Below are positions 1-9,942 of a stretch of 64,000 nucleotides of DNA, in pieces. The notes beneath the pieces are model-generated. The model worked only from the letters and a program-made list of their open reading frames with translations. It was not told the origin of the DNA and ran no database searches. The DNA is from Isotricha intestinalis. Lineage: Eukaryota > Ciliophora > Litostomatea > Vestibuliferida > Isotrichidae. A program made the position numbers and the translations under genes. The first letter of the stretch is position 1, and every line of letters begins with the position of its first letter. The stretch lies in contig JAJJLU010003491.1 of NCBI GenBank assembly GCA_023807065.1, positions 1 through 64,000 on the forward strand. The letters run 5' to 3'.

Positions 1-871
1 AAATGAGTTTTTTAATTTTCATTTGTTTTAATTGTTATCATTTGTAAAAAAAGAATTTATTTTTTTAATTTTTTTCAGTATATTTTTTTCCTGAAGAAGA
101 AAATAACCCTAAGTAAAATTTTACTTAATTAAAGGATGTAAAAATAACCATCAAGGTATTTTTCAGTAAAAACTATATTAAATCAAAAATAGAACTAAAA
201 CAATAATAAAAATATTTATTATAAGAAATTTATTTTTGAAATAATAAGAAATTAAAGCATATAAAGAAAGTTCAAATAGATTTTAATCATTTCTTGGAAA
301 ATATTTTAAAAAATATAAGCAAAACCACCTAAATTAAATTATGTTTTAAAATATCATAATTAATTATTTTTATTTTGAAAATTTTTGATTAATGGCTTCT
401 AAATTATCATTTAAATTATGTTCGGGAATTCTTCAATTTTATCTACTTTCTAAAATAATGTTATGACTTACTTATTCATAATTTTGATTATAAAGATTAA
501 AATTTTAATTTTTTTAAAAATTTATCTATTATTATCTGATTCAGGAGGATAAATTTTATTAATTTTTTGAATCTATAAATGGTTTATATTTTTACCTATA
601 TTCCAGGATGACCAGAAATACTTCTTCTCTATGATTTAATATATTGTTGTTGATCTTTTTTTTAAAATCATTTAATTATTCTATTGCTATTTCTTAATCT
701 TATTTAATGTCTAATTATATCAAATATCAAATATTTTTATAATCATTTATTAAAGATTCAAATCAATTGTTGACCAAAATCTTTTTTATTTTGGTTAGTA
801 CAAATTACTTTTTATTTTTTTGCATTTTAATTATTATAAAATAATATTTAATTAAAATTCAAATATTTAAA
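1..871. other. Intergenic, no gene recognised
   Basis: AT-rich sequence with stops in all frames. On the minus strand around 370-470 there is a short stretch that looks faintly coding if in-frame TAA and TGA are ignored, but no homology can be recognised. The last bases hold the upstream region of the first gene. Confidence 0.5.
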
Positions 872-1791
872 ATGAGAAGAAATTTTTCAGGAACACGAAC
901 AGGAAGGTAAAATAAATACATATTATATATTTAAATATATTAACAAAATTTATATCATATATTTAAATATATATATATTATTTAATTAGTTTTCCGAGAA
1001 CAATTTATTATACTCCTTCAACTTTTGGTCATAATTTTAATTTTAAAGTTCCCTGCGAAGAATTAAAAGGAAGAACATCAAAACATATTCCAATAAAACC
1101 TTCAAATGAATATTCAAATTTTAGGAAAAAAAAATTAAAAGTTTTACCTGATTCAAAAAGAACTTTGCGTCCTGAATTATCTCCAGATTATATTTATAAT
1201 AAAAAAAAATCATTTATATTAAATAATTATAATACTCCTCTTAGAAGGAATTCATCAAAGAAAACTTTTTCACAAAAAAATAAATCTAATATTGAATTTA
1301 ATGATTTTTCTACTTTTATTGAACCAATTAAAAGAAATGATTTTCTTAAAATTCAATATGATCATAATTCAGAAATAATAAATTTGCCAGGACCAATTAA
1401 AAGAGAAAATAAAGATATTAAAGATGATATTTTTACATTATATAATAAAAGAAAAGGAACTGCTTATGGAATTAAAAATCAACAATTATATCAATCAAGA
1501 GTTAATTGTTTAAATGGAAATGGAAATGATTTTAAAATACCAAATATGAAAAAGAGTCAATTAAATATTAATACAGATTCTTTAAATAATAATTTTAATA
1601 ATATTAATCATGAAAAAAATTTTTCTTTTATCACTAATTTTTCTCAGAAAGATATGAATAATATTTCTGGAAATTATAAAAAACAGTTTAATAAAAGTCG
1701 AAATGAAATTTTTAATATTCTTCATCAAGAACCTTTAAAAACCAAATATAAGTATAGTTATAAAAATATGAGTCAATTTACTTTATCATAA
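872..1791 (+). CDS. Basic low-complexity protein with LPGxxKRE motif (spliced)
   Basis: Two exons, 872-906 and 990-1791, joined by removing 907-989, give a 278-residue protein starting MRRNFSGTRTGS. The intron is needed because the downstream frame has no nearby ATG, while the spliced frame runs cleanly from ATG to TAA. The product is Asn/Lys/Ser-rich, basic, without membrane segments or a known domain. Around residue 144 it has LPGPIKRE, and about 30 residues later SRVNCLN; the protein at 7593-8501 has LPGGVKRE followed by SKISCLN in the same order, so the two belong to one small family. The function is unknown; a cytoskeletal or ciliary structural role would be a guess. Confidence 0.75.
907..989 (+). 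other. Spliceosomal intron (83 bp)
   Basis: It begins GTAAAA and ends TTAATTAG. Removal joins AG to T, making a Ser codon, and puts the initiator ATG at 872 in frame with the long downstream reading frame. It contains several in-frame stops and AT-dinucleotide runs. Confidence 0.8.
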
Positions 1792-2198
1792 ATAAATATA
1801 GATAGTATAATAATTTTTTAAAATAAAATAAATTTAAAAACTTTCAATTCTATTTTTTTCACTTTTGTTTTTGATTTAAAAATTGTAAATAGATTGTTAA
1901 AAGTTTAATATTCAATATGTATTTAAAATTGTTTATTTAGATATGGAAATAATTTAAAAGAACATATTAATTCCATAATTTTTCAAAATTTCAATTTATA
2001 TTTATTAAATAAATATTAAAATATTTGATTCTATTCTAATTTCAATTTTTATTGATGAATTTATTTGATATATAAAAATATTAAAGAAAATAACAATTTA
2101 TAAAATAATTTATAAAAAATCAATCATTAATACTATCAAATACCTTAAATCAAATACTTAAAGTAAAATAGATTTTTTTCTTATTAAAAAAACAAATT
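1792..2198. other. Intergenic (convergent gene ends)
   Basis: About 400 bp between two convergent genes. Only AT-rich sequence is seen; there are no recognisable motifs beyond probable 3' untranslated regions. Confidence 0.5.
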
Positions 2199-3608
2199 TT
2201 ATTCATTTTCAATCTTAATATTAAAAAATTGTTCTCCAATTTTAATAACATAATTAGATAATGATGAACTTAATTCAAATTTATTTCCATTTAAAATAAA
2301 CCAAGTTCCATGTGTACTAAATTTTCCTTTTCCATTTCCATCACAAATTCTCCATTTATTATTAAATTTATTGAAAAAAAAAGTAGAATGAATTCTTGAT
2401 AAGTGTGAATTTTTTAAAGTAATTGTACAATTGTCTCTTCCAATAGAAATATTAGGGTTTTCTAAATAATTAAATTTATATTCAATATATTTATTATGAT
2501 GAAATTCTTTTTTATTATCTTCAAAAACTTTAATATTTAGATTATTATCAGAATCAACATTAAAAGAAATTAAATTATGTCCTAAAAGTAAATATTTATT
2601 ATTATCATCAGAATTTAAATAATAATCACTATAAATTCTAATATACATTAAAAATTTATTTTCTTTAATTTGACTATGTAAATTTTGAATATAATAATGA
2701 GCTTTTTTTCTATCATAATAAATAACAAATAATTTAACTAAATTTATTTTCTTTTCTAAATTTATTATTATATCATTTACAATTTCATCTTTTTCATATT
2801 TATCTAATCCAAAAAAAGTCATTCCATCCCTTTTTTGTCTAAAACCTTCGGCACAACCAGAAGCATCAATATGTATAATTTTCCCGTTAAAAATATTTGA
2901 TTGATTTAATTCAGATAAAATTAATTTTGGAGCTAATTCAATTTCTTCATCTAAAACTATATTATCAAAATCTATATTTATTTCTTTTTTCTTTTTCTTT
3001 TTATTTTGTATTTTATTATATGTACTTTTAGATTGTTTACTTATTTTTCTTGTAAAAGAATTTTCATCAGATGAAAAAATTTGTGTAAAATTTTTTATTG
3101 AAGAAGAGCTTTGAGATGAAATACTATTATCTAATGATATTTGACTTATACTTTTATTATTATCATTTGAAATATTTTTAAATAAATTATAATTCAATAT
3201 TATATTATTATTGTTATCTCTTTCAGAACTACTGTTTTTAGAAGAAGAAAAATTATCATTATTTGAATTTTCTTCTTCGTTTATTTTTTCCTTTGTAAAT
3301 ATTATATTATTGTTATTATTGTTATTGCTATTCTCATTATTATTATTTTCGTTTTCATTATCATTCTTATTTTGTAATTTATCAGTTCTACTTGATGATG
3401 CTGATAAAACAAAAGAATATTTTTTGTTCGAGTCAACATTTGAATTATTTTTTGTGTTTGTATTTGTGTTTGAATTTTTGGATTTAGAACAATTTTGATT
3501 CTGAATTTTGAAACTTTCACTTTCTTCTTTTTTATCTTCTGTAAAAAATTCAGTTTCATTTTCTTTTTTTTTCCCACAACAGAAAATATTTGAAAAAGCA
3601 GATGTCAT
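2199..3608 (-). CDS. FHA-domain protein with long disordered N-terminus
   Basis: A 469-residue protein. The first 220 residues are Ser/Asn/Glu/Lys-rich and probably disordered, after an N-terminal MTSAFSNIFCCGKK segment whose CC pair could be palmitoylated. Around residues 249-268 is SGCAEGFRQKRDGMTFFG, followed by a folded region. The C-terminal 90 residues form a forkhead-associated domain: SIGRD near 385, SRIHS and HGTWF near 430 match the GR, SxxH and NGT-type phosphothreonine-binding positions, with HGT replacing NGT. FHA domains bind phosphothreonine peptides, so the protein probably links kinase signals to partners. The arrangement resembles FHA proteins common in ciliates. The specific partner is unknown. 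Confidence 0.8.
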   Translation of the reverse strand: MTSAFSNIFCCGKKKENETEFFTEDKKEESESFKIQNQNCSKSKNSNTNTNTKNNSNVDSNKKYSFVLSASSSRTDKLQNKNDNENENNNNENSNNNNNNNIIFTKEKINEEENSNNDNFSSSKNSSSERDNNNNIILNYNLFKNISNDNNKSISQISLDNSISSQSSSSIKNFTQIFSSDENSFTRKISKQSKSTYNKIQNKKKKKKEINIDFDNIVLDEEIELAPKLILSELNQSNIFNGKIIHIDASGCAEGFRQKRDGMTFFGLDKYEKDEIVNDIIINLEKKINLVKLFVIYYDRKKAHYYIQNLHSQIKENKFLMYIRIYSDYYLNSDDNNKYLLLGHNLISFNVDSDNNLNIKVFEDNKKEFHHNKYIEYKFNYLENPNISIGRDNCTITLKNSHLSRIHSTFFFNKFNNKWRICDGNGKGKFSTHGTWFILNGNKFELSSSLSNYVIKIGEQFFNIKIENE

Positions 3609-3852
3609 TATTTTGATTATTTATTTTATAATATTATTGAAAATGTAAAAAAATTCTTTACAAAATTTTATATAATTTACATTTAGATATATATATAATT
3701 AAAAAACTTTAAATCCTCAAAAAACATAAAATAAAAAAATTAATATAACCCAAAAAAAACATAACAAAATATAAAGAAAATCAAAATAAAATATAAAATA
3801 AAAATAAAATCAAATTAAAATAAAATTAAATTAAATTAAGATATAATAATAA
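3609..3852. promoter_or_regulatory. Divergent upstream region
   Basis: The region upstream of the FHA gene (minus strand) and of the decayed gene beginning at 3853 (plus strand). It is almost entirely A and T, including repeated AAAATAAA-type runs. No defined motif can be supported. Confidence 0.3.
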
Positions 3853-4378
3853 ATGGAACAAATTGAAAGAACAGCAGAAAATATGAAAAATAATATAAAA
3901 GAAACAACAACTGATATATGACCATTAATAAAAAATAATATAGAAAATATACAAAATAATACATTTTCAAATTTTTCATTGGATAATTTTTTTTTTCACT
4001 CAAAATGTAGAAGAACAAGAACAAGAACTAGTTCAATCAATAGAATTTTTTTCGTTTATGTTCAATTATAAGTAAATGTAAGAGAATATTTTTATAAAGG
4101 TTTATATTATATAACCGCTTGAGTTCTTTTTTTAATAATTGCTTTTTATTCTACTATTAATCATAATTATAATTATACTAAAATTGCTTATCTTTTATCT
4201 GCTTTAATTTGGTGTTATTCATTTTTTTTTGGTTTTTTGAGGCTTTAATTCATTTATTTCACTTTTTAAATTTTTTTTGGAGATGAATTTTTATATTTTA
4301 AAGAAGTTTCTAGAGAAAATGGAGAAGGATGTACTTTATTAGTTATTTATATATTAATAATTAAATATTTAATAACAT
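3853..4378 (+). pseudogene. Decayed small membrane-protein gene
   Basis: A single reading frame starts with ATG at 3853 (MEQIERTAENMKNN) and stays coding-like for about 175 codons, apart from in-frame TGA at 3919, TAA at 4069, TGA at 4120, TAA at 4246, TAA at 4267 and TGA at 4387 just beyond. Two hydrophobic stretches, one including IAYLLSALIWCYSFFFGF, look like membrane segments. About 10 percent stops would be expected in noise of this composition, but only about 3 percent are seen. Every stop would be explained by one GC-to-AT change in a Gln or Trp codon. The 3' part runs into the opposite-strand DENN-like gene. The family is not recognised. Confidence 0.5.
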
Positions 4379-7174
4379 TCATTCTTTGATTAAACAGGAA
4401 AATAGAAATTTTTGAATTTTTTCATTTAAATTTATGTAAATCGAATAAAATAATAAATTTAGTAAAACATTTTGTAATATATTCTGATCTAAACACCTAA
4501 TATTTAGATCATTGTCGAATTGATTAAACAAATTATTACATATATTAAATAATTTTATTGGAGAATATATTTCACTTGTTAACGCAGATGATAACTGTTT
4601 CTTTAAAGGAATTATTTTTAAACTAACTTTATCTAAATAAATAGAATCATCATAACTATTATTATTTATAAAATCAATTAAAATTGAATTATCTAATTTT
4701 TTGCCTATTCTTGATTGAATAAAGCAGGAAAATAATTCATTAATGGGGATATCATTAAAACTATTATTATCAATATTTGTCTTTGAATAAATAATTTCTT
4801 GATTATTATTATCAATTTGAAATTCTTTTATTTTGTTTATTAAAAGTTTTAAATCTCCAATAACTAATATATTCAATTCGTCTAAAATATTTACTAAATT
4901 CATTATATTTTTTGTTTGACTAATATAAAATGAATTTTTTATACAAAATTTATAAAATAAATAATAAATTTTAAAAATATATTTTCGTGGATTATATGTT
5001 AGGAATGATAATAATTGAGTAATAATATCAATATAATTAAAAAAATTAATTTCTTCAAAATAAAGACAAAATATTAAAATTATTGAAGTTTGAATTAAAT
5101 ATTCGAAATTTAAATAATTTTTTTCAATAAAATATGATTCAATTAAATCTGAAATTGATTGTTGAAAAATTTCTTTAGGTATATATTCATGTTCATTTTG
5201 GTTTTTATAAGGAAAAATTTTTGATAAATCAATATTTGAATTGTTTAAATAATTGATATAATTTAATAATATTGAATTGTCCAATTCTATTGATTTATAT
5301 TTATAAAAATATTTCTGTGAAGTAGATGACTTTATAATTTTTTTTTCAATATTTGAATTATTTAAATTTGAAAAAATTTTATATTTCAATGAATCTTTGA
5401 AAATTTCACTATTTCCTTCATAAAATTTATAAAAATTTAGAAAATGCACATAATCAACTTCTTTTTCTTTTTTATTTTCATCAATATTATAACAATAGTT
5501 TATAATATCTAAGTAATCAATATCAAAACTTAGATTAAATTTTAATTTTATGTTTAATAAACAAATAAACTCTTCAAGGAAAATATAAGAAGTTAATAAA
5601 TAATCATTTATTTTTTTAAAATCTACAAGTAATTGAATAAAACTTTCAAAAATTACATTTTCCTTTAAAATTTTTGCATATGTTTTATTTAATTCAGGAA
5701 ATAATTGTTCTATGGTATTTTCTTGTATTATAATACTTAAATCTAAATTGCTATTTAAGTTATCTTTCATTAAATTTTTCTTTTTAGTAACATATTTCTC
5801 CATTAAATCATTATAAATTAAATGGTAAAAATCAATAAAAAATTCATAAATATATTTTTGAGTTAATTTATTCAATTGTTTTTGTTGTTCTGATATATTT
5901 AAAAAATCAATTTCGGATTTTAAATTAATACTATTACAAATTATTTGCAAATTGTTATAGCATTTCAACAAGATTTGATTAAATCTATTTTTTTCTTTTT
6001 TATAATTTTTATCATTAGAAATAATATTGTATAAATTATCAAGTAATTTAACTTTTTCTTTTTCTTCATTATCTCTTAATTCATTTTTTTCAATATAAAT
6101 TCTTTTTAATTTATTATTTAAACCAAGAGTTAATTGATTAAAAGGAAAATTTTCTTCTTTAATTTTTTCATAATTTTCATTAAAATTCATTTGAAAACCA
6201 AAAAAAATATTATTAGCATGATGAATTAAATCCCCAACAACAACTTCATCAGTAATAATTTCAGATTTTGAAACAAAATTTTGAGGAAAAGGTAAAATAT
6301 TATTAGGAAAAAATAAAGAAACTAAAATTTTCATTGTACAATTTAGATTAACATCATTATCACCAAAAAAATAATGTTTTTCATTTCCAATAAACATAAT
6401 ATATATTATTATTAAAGTTTCAGGAGAAATTAATTTAAAAATTTCAGATATATTTAAATCCATTATTGGATATACAGTAAATTGAGGAAGAAAATATTTA
6501 CTTATTTTATGTAATTTTAAAAAATCCCTTTCAAGTTTTATTCTTTTATATTCACTTAAATTATAATACGGAAAAATTTTTAATATTAGACTATTTGAAA
6601 TTGGAGCTGGAACAAAATTTATTATATTATATATTTGAATTTCTAATGGAATTTCCAGTTTATTATTATTTAATTGAATTAAAATTTGATCTGAAATATA
6701 TTTAAAAAACAAATATAATGGATAACATGAAATAATAATGAAAAATTTAGGAATATAAACTATAATATTGCTATTTAAAATATCAGTTTCATAGAAAGTA
6801 TAAGTAAAAAGATATTTAATATTATTTGAATCTAAAGATTGATTTGCCCCATGAATACATTTAATATTTGGTTTTTCATTACAATTTTTCTCACAATAAT
6901 ATATAGAAGGATAATTTGGAAAACAAAAATCAGGAAAATGCTTTTCTAATCTTTGATTAGAATTTAAAGATGAAATTATACTTATAATATTTGGTTCTTG
7001 ATTTATAGGAATTGAAAATAAAGAAACAGAATTAATATCTTCTATTTGTTTATAATAATTATCTTTAAGAAAATTATAATCATACCCTAAAATATAAAAA
7101 GCTTCTAATAATTTATTTGAAGTTCCAAGATACGGTCCAAGTTTAGTTTTTTCTTTTTTAAAAGAAATATTCAT
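4379..7174 (-). CDS. DENN-domain-like protein (putative Rab exchange factor)
   Basis: A 931-residue protein ending in TGA. The N-terminal half carries the pattern of a DENN module: a uDENN-like segment with CYPLYLFFKYI near residue 150, then a cDENN-like segment near 245 (LFKLISPETLIIIYIMFIGN) where family members have LFxxLSPENILxLFxxLLxE, followed by SLFFPNNILPFPQNFVSK. DENN modules exchange GDP for GTP on Rab GTPases at membranes, and a Rab gene lies 1.4 kb away, although no functional link is shown. The C-terminal half is Asn/Ile/Leu-rich, helical and unassigned. No transmembrane segments are evident. The assignment rests on motif resemblance and needs a profile search. Confidence 0.6.
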   Translation of the reverse strand: MNISFKKEKTKLGPYLGTSNKLLEAFYILGYDYNFLKDNYYKQIEDINSVSLFSIPINQEPNIISIISSLNSNQRLEKHFPDFCFPNYPSIYYCEKNCNEKPNIKCIHGANQSLDSNNIKYLFTYTFYETDILNSNIIVYIPKFFIIISCYPLYLFFKYISDQILIQLNNNKLEIPLEIQIYNIINFVPAPISNSLILKIFPYYNLSEYKRIKLERDFLKLHKISKYFLPQFTVYPIMDLNISEIFKLISPETLIIIYIMFIGNEKHYFFGDNDVNLNCTMKILVSLFFPNNILPFPQNFVSKSEIITDEVVVGDLIHHANNIFFGFQMNFNENYEKIKEENFPFNQLTLGLNNKLKRIYIEKNELRDNEEKEKVKLLDNLYNIISNDKNYKKEKNRFNQILLKCYNNLQIICNSINLKSEIDFLNISEQQKQLNKLTQKYIYEFFIDFYHLIYNDLMEKYVTKKKNLMKDNLNSNLDLSIIIQENTIEQLFPELNKTYAKILKENVIFESFIQLLVDFKKINDYLLTSYIFLEEFICLLNIKLKFNLSFDIDYLDIINYCYNIDENKKEKEVDYVHFLNFYKFYEGNSEIFKDSLKYKIFSNLNNSNIEKKIIKSSTSQKYFYKYKSIELDNSILLNYINYLNNSNIDLSKIFPYKNQNEHEYIPKEIFQQSISDLIESYFIEKNYLNFEYLIQTSIILIFCLYFEEINFFNYIDIITQLLSFLTYNPRKYIFKIYYLFYKFCIKNSFYISQTKNIMNLVNILDELNILVIGDLKLLINKIKEFQIDNNNQEIIYSKTNIDNNSFNDIPINELFSCFIQSRIGKKLDNSILIDFINNNSYDDSIYLDKVSLKIIPLKKQLSSALTSEIYSPIKLFNICNNLFNQFDNDLNIRCLDQNILQNVLLNLLFYSIYINLNEKIQKFLFSCLIKE

Positions 7175-7592
7175 AAAAAATATAATTAAAAATATGAATT
7201 AATGGAAAAATAAATAATTAATTAATAATGAAAAAATATACATAAAAATTATAATAATTATTAAATTCTATAATAAAAGAAGAATTTAAATTTGGATTGA
7301 TAGAAATAATTAATTTTAAGTCAAGAACTTTTAAATTTGAACAATACAAATAAAATTATTGAAATCAAAAAAGACATTATTATAAATTAAGAATTTTAAA
7401 AGAATAATTTTTTTAATTCCTAAATTTCATAAACAAAAAATGAATAAATAATTAAATAAAAGAAATTTATATTTTTTAATGATTATAACTTAGATAATCA
7501 TAATTAAATTTCATAAATTACATTTAAAAAAAATAATTTTATTTATAATTAAATAAATAATCTAAAACCAATATTTTATAAAGAAAACACTT
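7175..7592. other. Intergenic, nothing recognised
   Basis: About 420 bp of AT-rich sequence between two minus-strand genes. It holds the promoter of the DENN-like gene and the 3' end of the next one; no motif stands out. Confidence 0.5.
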
Positions 7593-8501
7593 TTAACCTA
7601 AAAAATCTTCCATTTTATGAATATTATCAGCACTTATATTTCTAATATGTTTTTTCCCCTTTTTCAAATTATTTCTTTCTCTCAGAATATTTTCATATTT
7701 ATTACAAGCAAATTTTAAATTAGTAATTTTCCTATTTAAATTTTTATTATTCCCATGATTCCAATTAATAATATCTCTGCAACTTTTACTTTTTATAGTA
7801 TCATTCTGTTCAACATCATAGCATAAATCAAAAGTCATTGAATTATTTAAACAAGAAATTTTAGATTTATAATCATTAACAATTTTTTTTGATTTACATT
7901 CTTCAAGAATAGGATTAATATATTTTTTAGGAATTTCTCTTTTAACTCCTCCTGGTAAACTATAAATTTGAGTTGTTAATTCATATTTTGATAAAATATT
8001 TTTTCTTTTTATTCTTCGATAAGTGTCATTTAATTCATTTTTATCATAAAAAAATTTGAAATTAGATTTATTTTTTAGAGGACTGTTCTTAAACATAGTT
8101 TTTGATTTTTTTTTATCTTCTGAATAATTTATTAAAGGATTAGAATAATTTGGAGTTATATCTCCTGAACTTTTTCTTTTTTCTAAAGCATAATTTCTTG
8201 ATAATTTTTTTCTTTTTGGTGATTGTAATTCTGGATTTATTGTTCTAAAAGTATTTGGTTGAATTTTTAAGACATTATTATTATAATTATTTTTCTTATC
8301 ATTATTATTATTATCATCTTTTATAAGTGTTTGATTCTTTGTTTCTTCAATCGATAATTGCTTATATTTTTTCCATCTACCTTTTAAAAGTGGTTTTTTA
8401 GATTCAGATACTTTTAATTTACTAGGTAAAAAAGTATAATTTTTATTTGAAGAATTAAACATGAAATCTTTATGTAAAGGACTGAATTTTCCTAAATTCA
8501 T
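7593..8501 (-). CDS. Basic low-complexity protein with LPGxxKRE motif
   Basis: A 302-residue Lys/Asn/Ser-rich, very basic protein without membrane segments. Near residue 180 it has YSLPGGVKRE, and 23 residues later SKISCLN, matching the LPGPIKRE and SRVNCLN of the spliced gene at 872-1791, so the two are probably distant paralogs. The remainder shows only scattered Ser-Pro sites (SPLHK, QSPKRKK, NSPLKNK) that could be phosphorylated by proline-directed kinases. It shares a 42-bp divergent upstream gap with the Rab gene. The function is unknown. Confidence 0.7.
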   Translation of the reverse strand: MNLGKFSPLHKDFMFNSSNKNYTFLPSKLKVSESKKPLLKGRWKKYKQLSIEETKNQTLIKDDNNNNDKKNNYNNNVLKIQPNTFRTINPELQSPKRKKLSRNYALEKRKSSGDITPNYSNPLINYSEDKKKSKTMFKNSPLKNKSNFKFFYDKNELNDTYRRIKRKNILSKYELTTQIYSLPGGVKREIPKKYINPILEECKSKKIVNDYKSKISCLNNSMTFDLCYDVEQNDTIKSKSCRDIINWNHGNNKNLNRKITNLKFACNKYENILRERNNLKKGKKHIRNISADNIHKMEDFLG

Positions 8502-8543
8502 TTTTTTTTAAACAATTAAAAAAATTTATAATAACAAAACAAA
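8502..8543. promoter_or_regulatory. 42-bp bidirectional promoter gap
   Basis: Only 42 bp separate the start codons of the LPGxxKRE protein (minus) and the Rab gene (plus). Any promoter and both 5' leaders must fit here or extend into coding sequence. The gap is nearly pure A/T. Confidence 0.5.
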
Positions 8544-9167
8544 ATGGAAGAAGAAGTAATAAGAAATGTAGCACCAATAGGATTAATAGGAAATTCCATA
8601 GTAGGAAAATCATCATTATCATTGGTATATACAGGAGAATTATTTAATGAGAATATAATAGGAACAATAGGAATAGATTGTATGATAACTAATATAAAGC
8701 ATCAATTTAAAGGAGAAAATGAACCAAAAAATATAAAAGTAAAAATATGGGATACAGCAGGACAAGAAAAATTTAGAAGTATAGGATTAAAATATATTAA
8801 AAATTGTTATGGTCTATTAGTAGTTTATTCAATAATTGATAGACAATCTTTTGAAGAAGTTGAATTTTGGATTGAACAAATTAAAAATGGTTATAATTTA
8901 TCAGAATATCCTTTTATATTAATTGGAAATAAATGTGATTTAGAAAATAAAAGAGTTGTTAATAAAGAAGAAGGAGAAAAAATTGCTAAGAAATATAATA
9001 TTCATTTTTATGAAACTAGTGCTAAAGAAGGAATTAATGTTAAAGAATGTTTTAATGATTTACTTAATCAAGTTTTTGAGAAATATCATAATGAGTTTGT
9101 TAATGTTGAAAAAGAAGAAGTGAAACCTGTAGTTGCTAAGAAAAAAAAAAAAGGTTGCTTTTTTTAA
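8544..9167 (+). CDS. Rab-family small GTPase
   Basis: A 207-residue Rab. All nucleotide-binding motifs are present: P-loop GNSIVGKS near residue 17, switch I Thr in GTIGID, WDTAGQE near 70, NKCD near 127 and ETSAK near 155. It would control a vesicle-trafficking step; the subfamily (Rab1/8-like range) is not certain. The C-terminus is odd: a lysine run followed by GCFF, with one cysteine and only two residues after it, unlike the usual CC, CxC or CaaX geranylgeranylation signals. Ile codons are ATA in the first 40 percent and mostly ATT afterwards. A decayed copy lies directly downstream. Confidence 0.95.
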   Translation: MEEEVIRNVAPIGLIGNSIVGKSSLSLVYTGELFNENIIGTIGIDCMITNIKHQFKGENEPKNIKVKIWDTAGQEKFRSIGLKYIKNCYGLLVVYSIIDRQSFEEVEFWIEQIKNGYNLSEYPFILIGNKCDLENKRVVNKEEGEKIAKKYNIHFYETSAKEGINVKECFNDLLNQVFEKYHNEFVNVEKEEVKPVVAKKKKKGCFF

Positions 9168-9434
9168 AAGATTAATTTTGTTTTCTTATATTTGATTTTT
9201 TTATTGATTTATTAATTAAATATTTTTTAATTACTTATATATGATTACTTTAAAAATAAAACATTATTGTTATTTATTTAAAGAAAGGAATTATATAGAA
9301 ATATTTTTTTGGATATGTTTAAATGAAATAATTATTAAATTTATTTATTTTATTCTAAATTTAAATAAATGAAATAATGATAAATGATTAATGAATAAAA
9401 TATAAAAAAGGAAATAGACAGAGAAATAATAAAA

Positions 9435-9942
9435 ATAGGGATATTATGAAATTCTCAAGAAGAAAAAAAAATTTGGAATAGAATTTACTTCAGAATATCA
9501 ATAATAGGATTACAGTATACAATAAAAACAATGAAAATAAATTATCAGATAATTTAGAAAAAGAAATTAAAATAAAAATATGGGACAGCAAGACAAGAAA
9601 TATTTAAAAATTTATCAAAACAATAAATAAAATATTGTATGGGTTTTTTAATGGTTATTCAATAGATAATGGAATTCATATATAATAATAGTTGGTAAAA
9701 AATGATTTAGAAAAGAAAAGGTTATTTATAAAGAAAAAGGAGAAAAATTAGCAAGAAGATATGGAATGAAATTTTTTGAAACTAGTTTTTTAAAGAATAT
9801 TAATGTTAAAGAAGCTTTTGAAAGTTTAATTTATTTTATTGTAGATGTTTATAAAGATGAATTTGTTTTAAATACTAAGTTAGAAAATAATAAAAAAGAA
9901 AAAGTTAATAATAATTGTTGTATTAAAAAAAAATCAAAATAA
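9435..9942 (+). pseudogene. Decayed Rab GTPase copy
   Basis: The remains of a tandem Rab duplicate. In order and in changing frames one reads IGIL-stop-NSQ (P-loop), KIWD then RQEIFKNL (WDTAGQE region), YCMGFLMVI, VGKK (NKCD region lost), KGEKLARRYGMKFFETS (the ETSAK position) and NVKEAFESLIYFIVDVYKDEF, ending after a CC-containing tail at a TAA. At least one frameshift, internal stops and a lost NKCD motif make it non-functional. The C-terminal half aligns throughout with the intact Rab 300 bp upstream, including NVKE and the YxxEFV segment, so duplication in place is the simplest origin. Confidence 0.8.

Noticed and set aside
370..565. Gln/Asn-rich protein-like frame on the minus strand if TAA, TAG and TGA are read as Gln and Trp
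   Set aside because: The stop density (about one in six codons) equals or exceeds chance, and no homology is visible.
3301..3360. Trinucleotide ATT/TTG repeats as a microsatellite feature
   Set aside because: They encode the Asn run of the FHA protein; such homopolymeric Asn runs occur in most genes here and carry no separate meaning.
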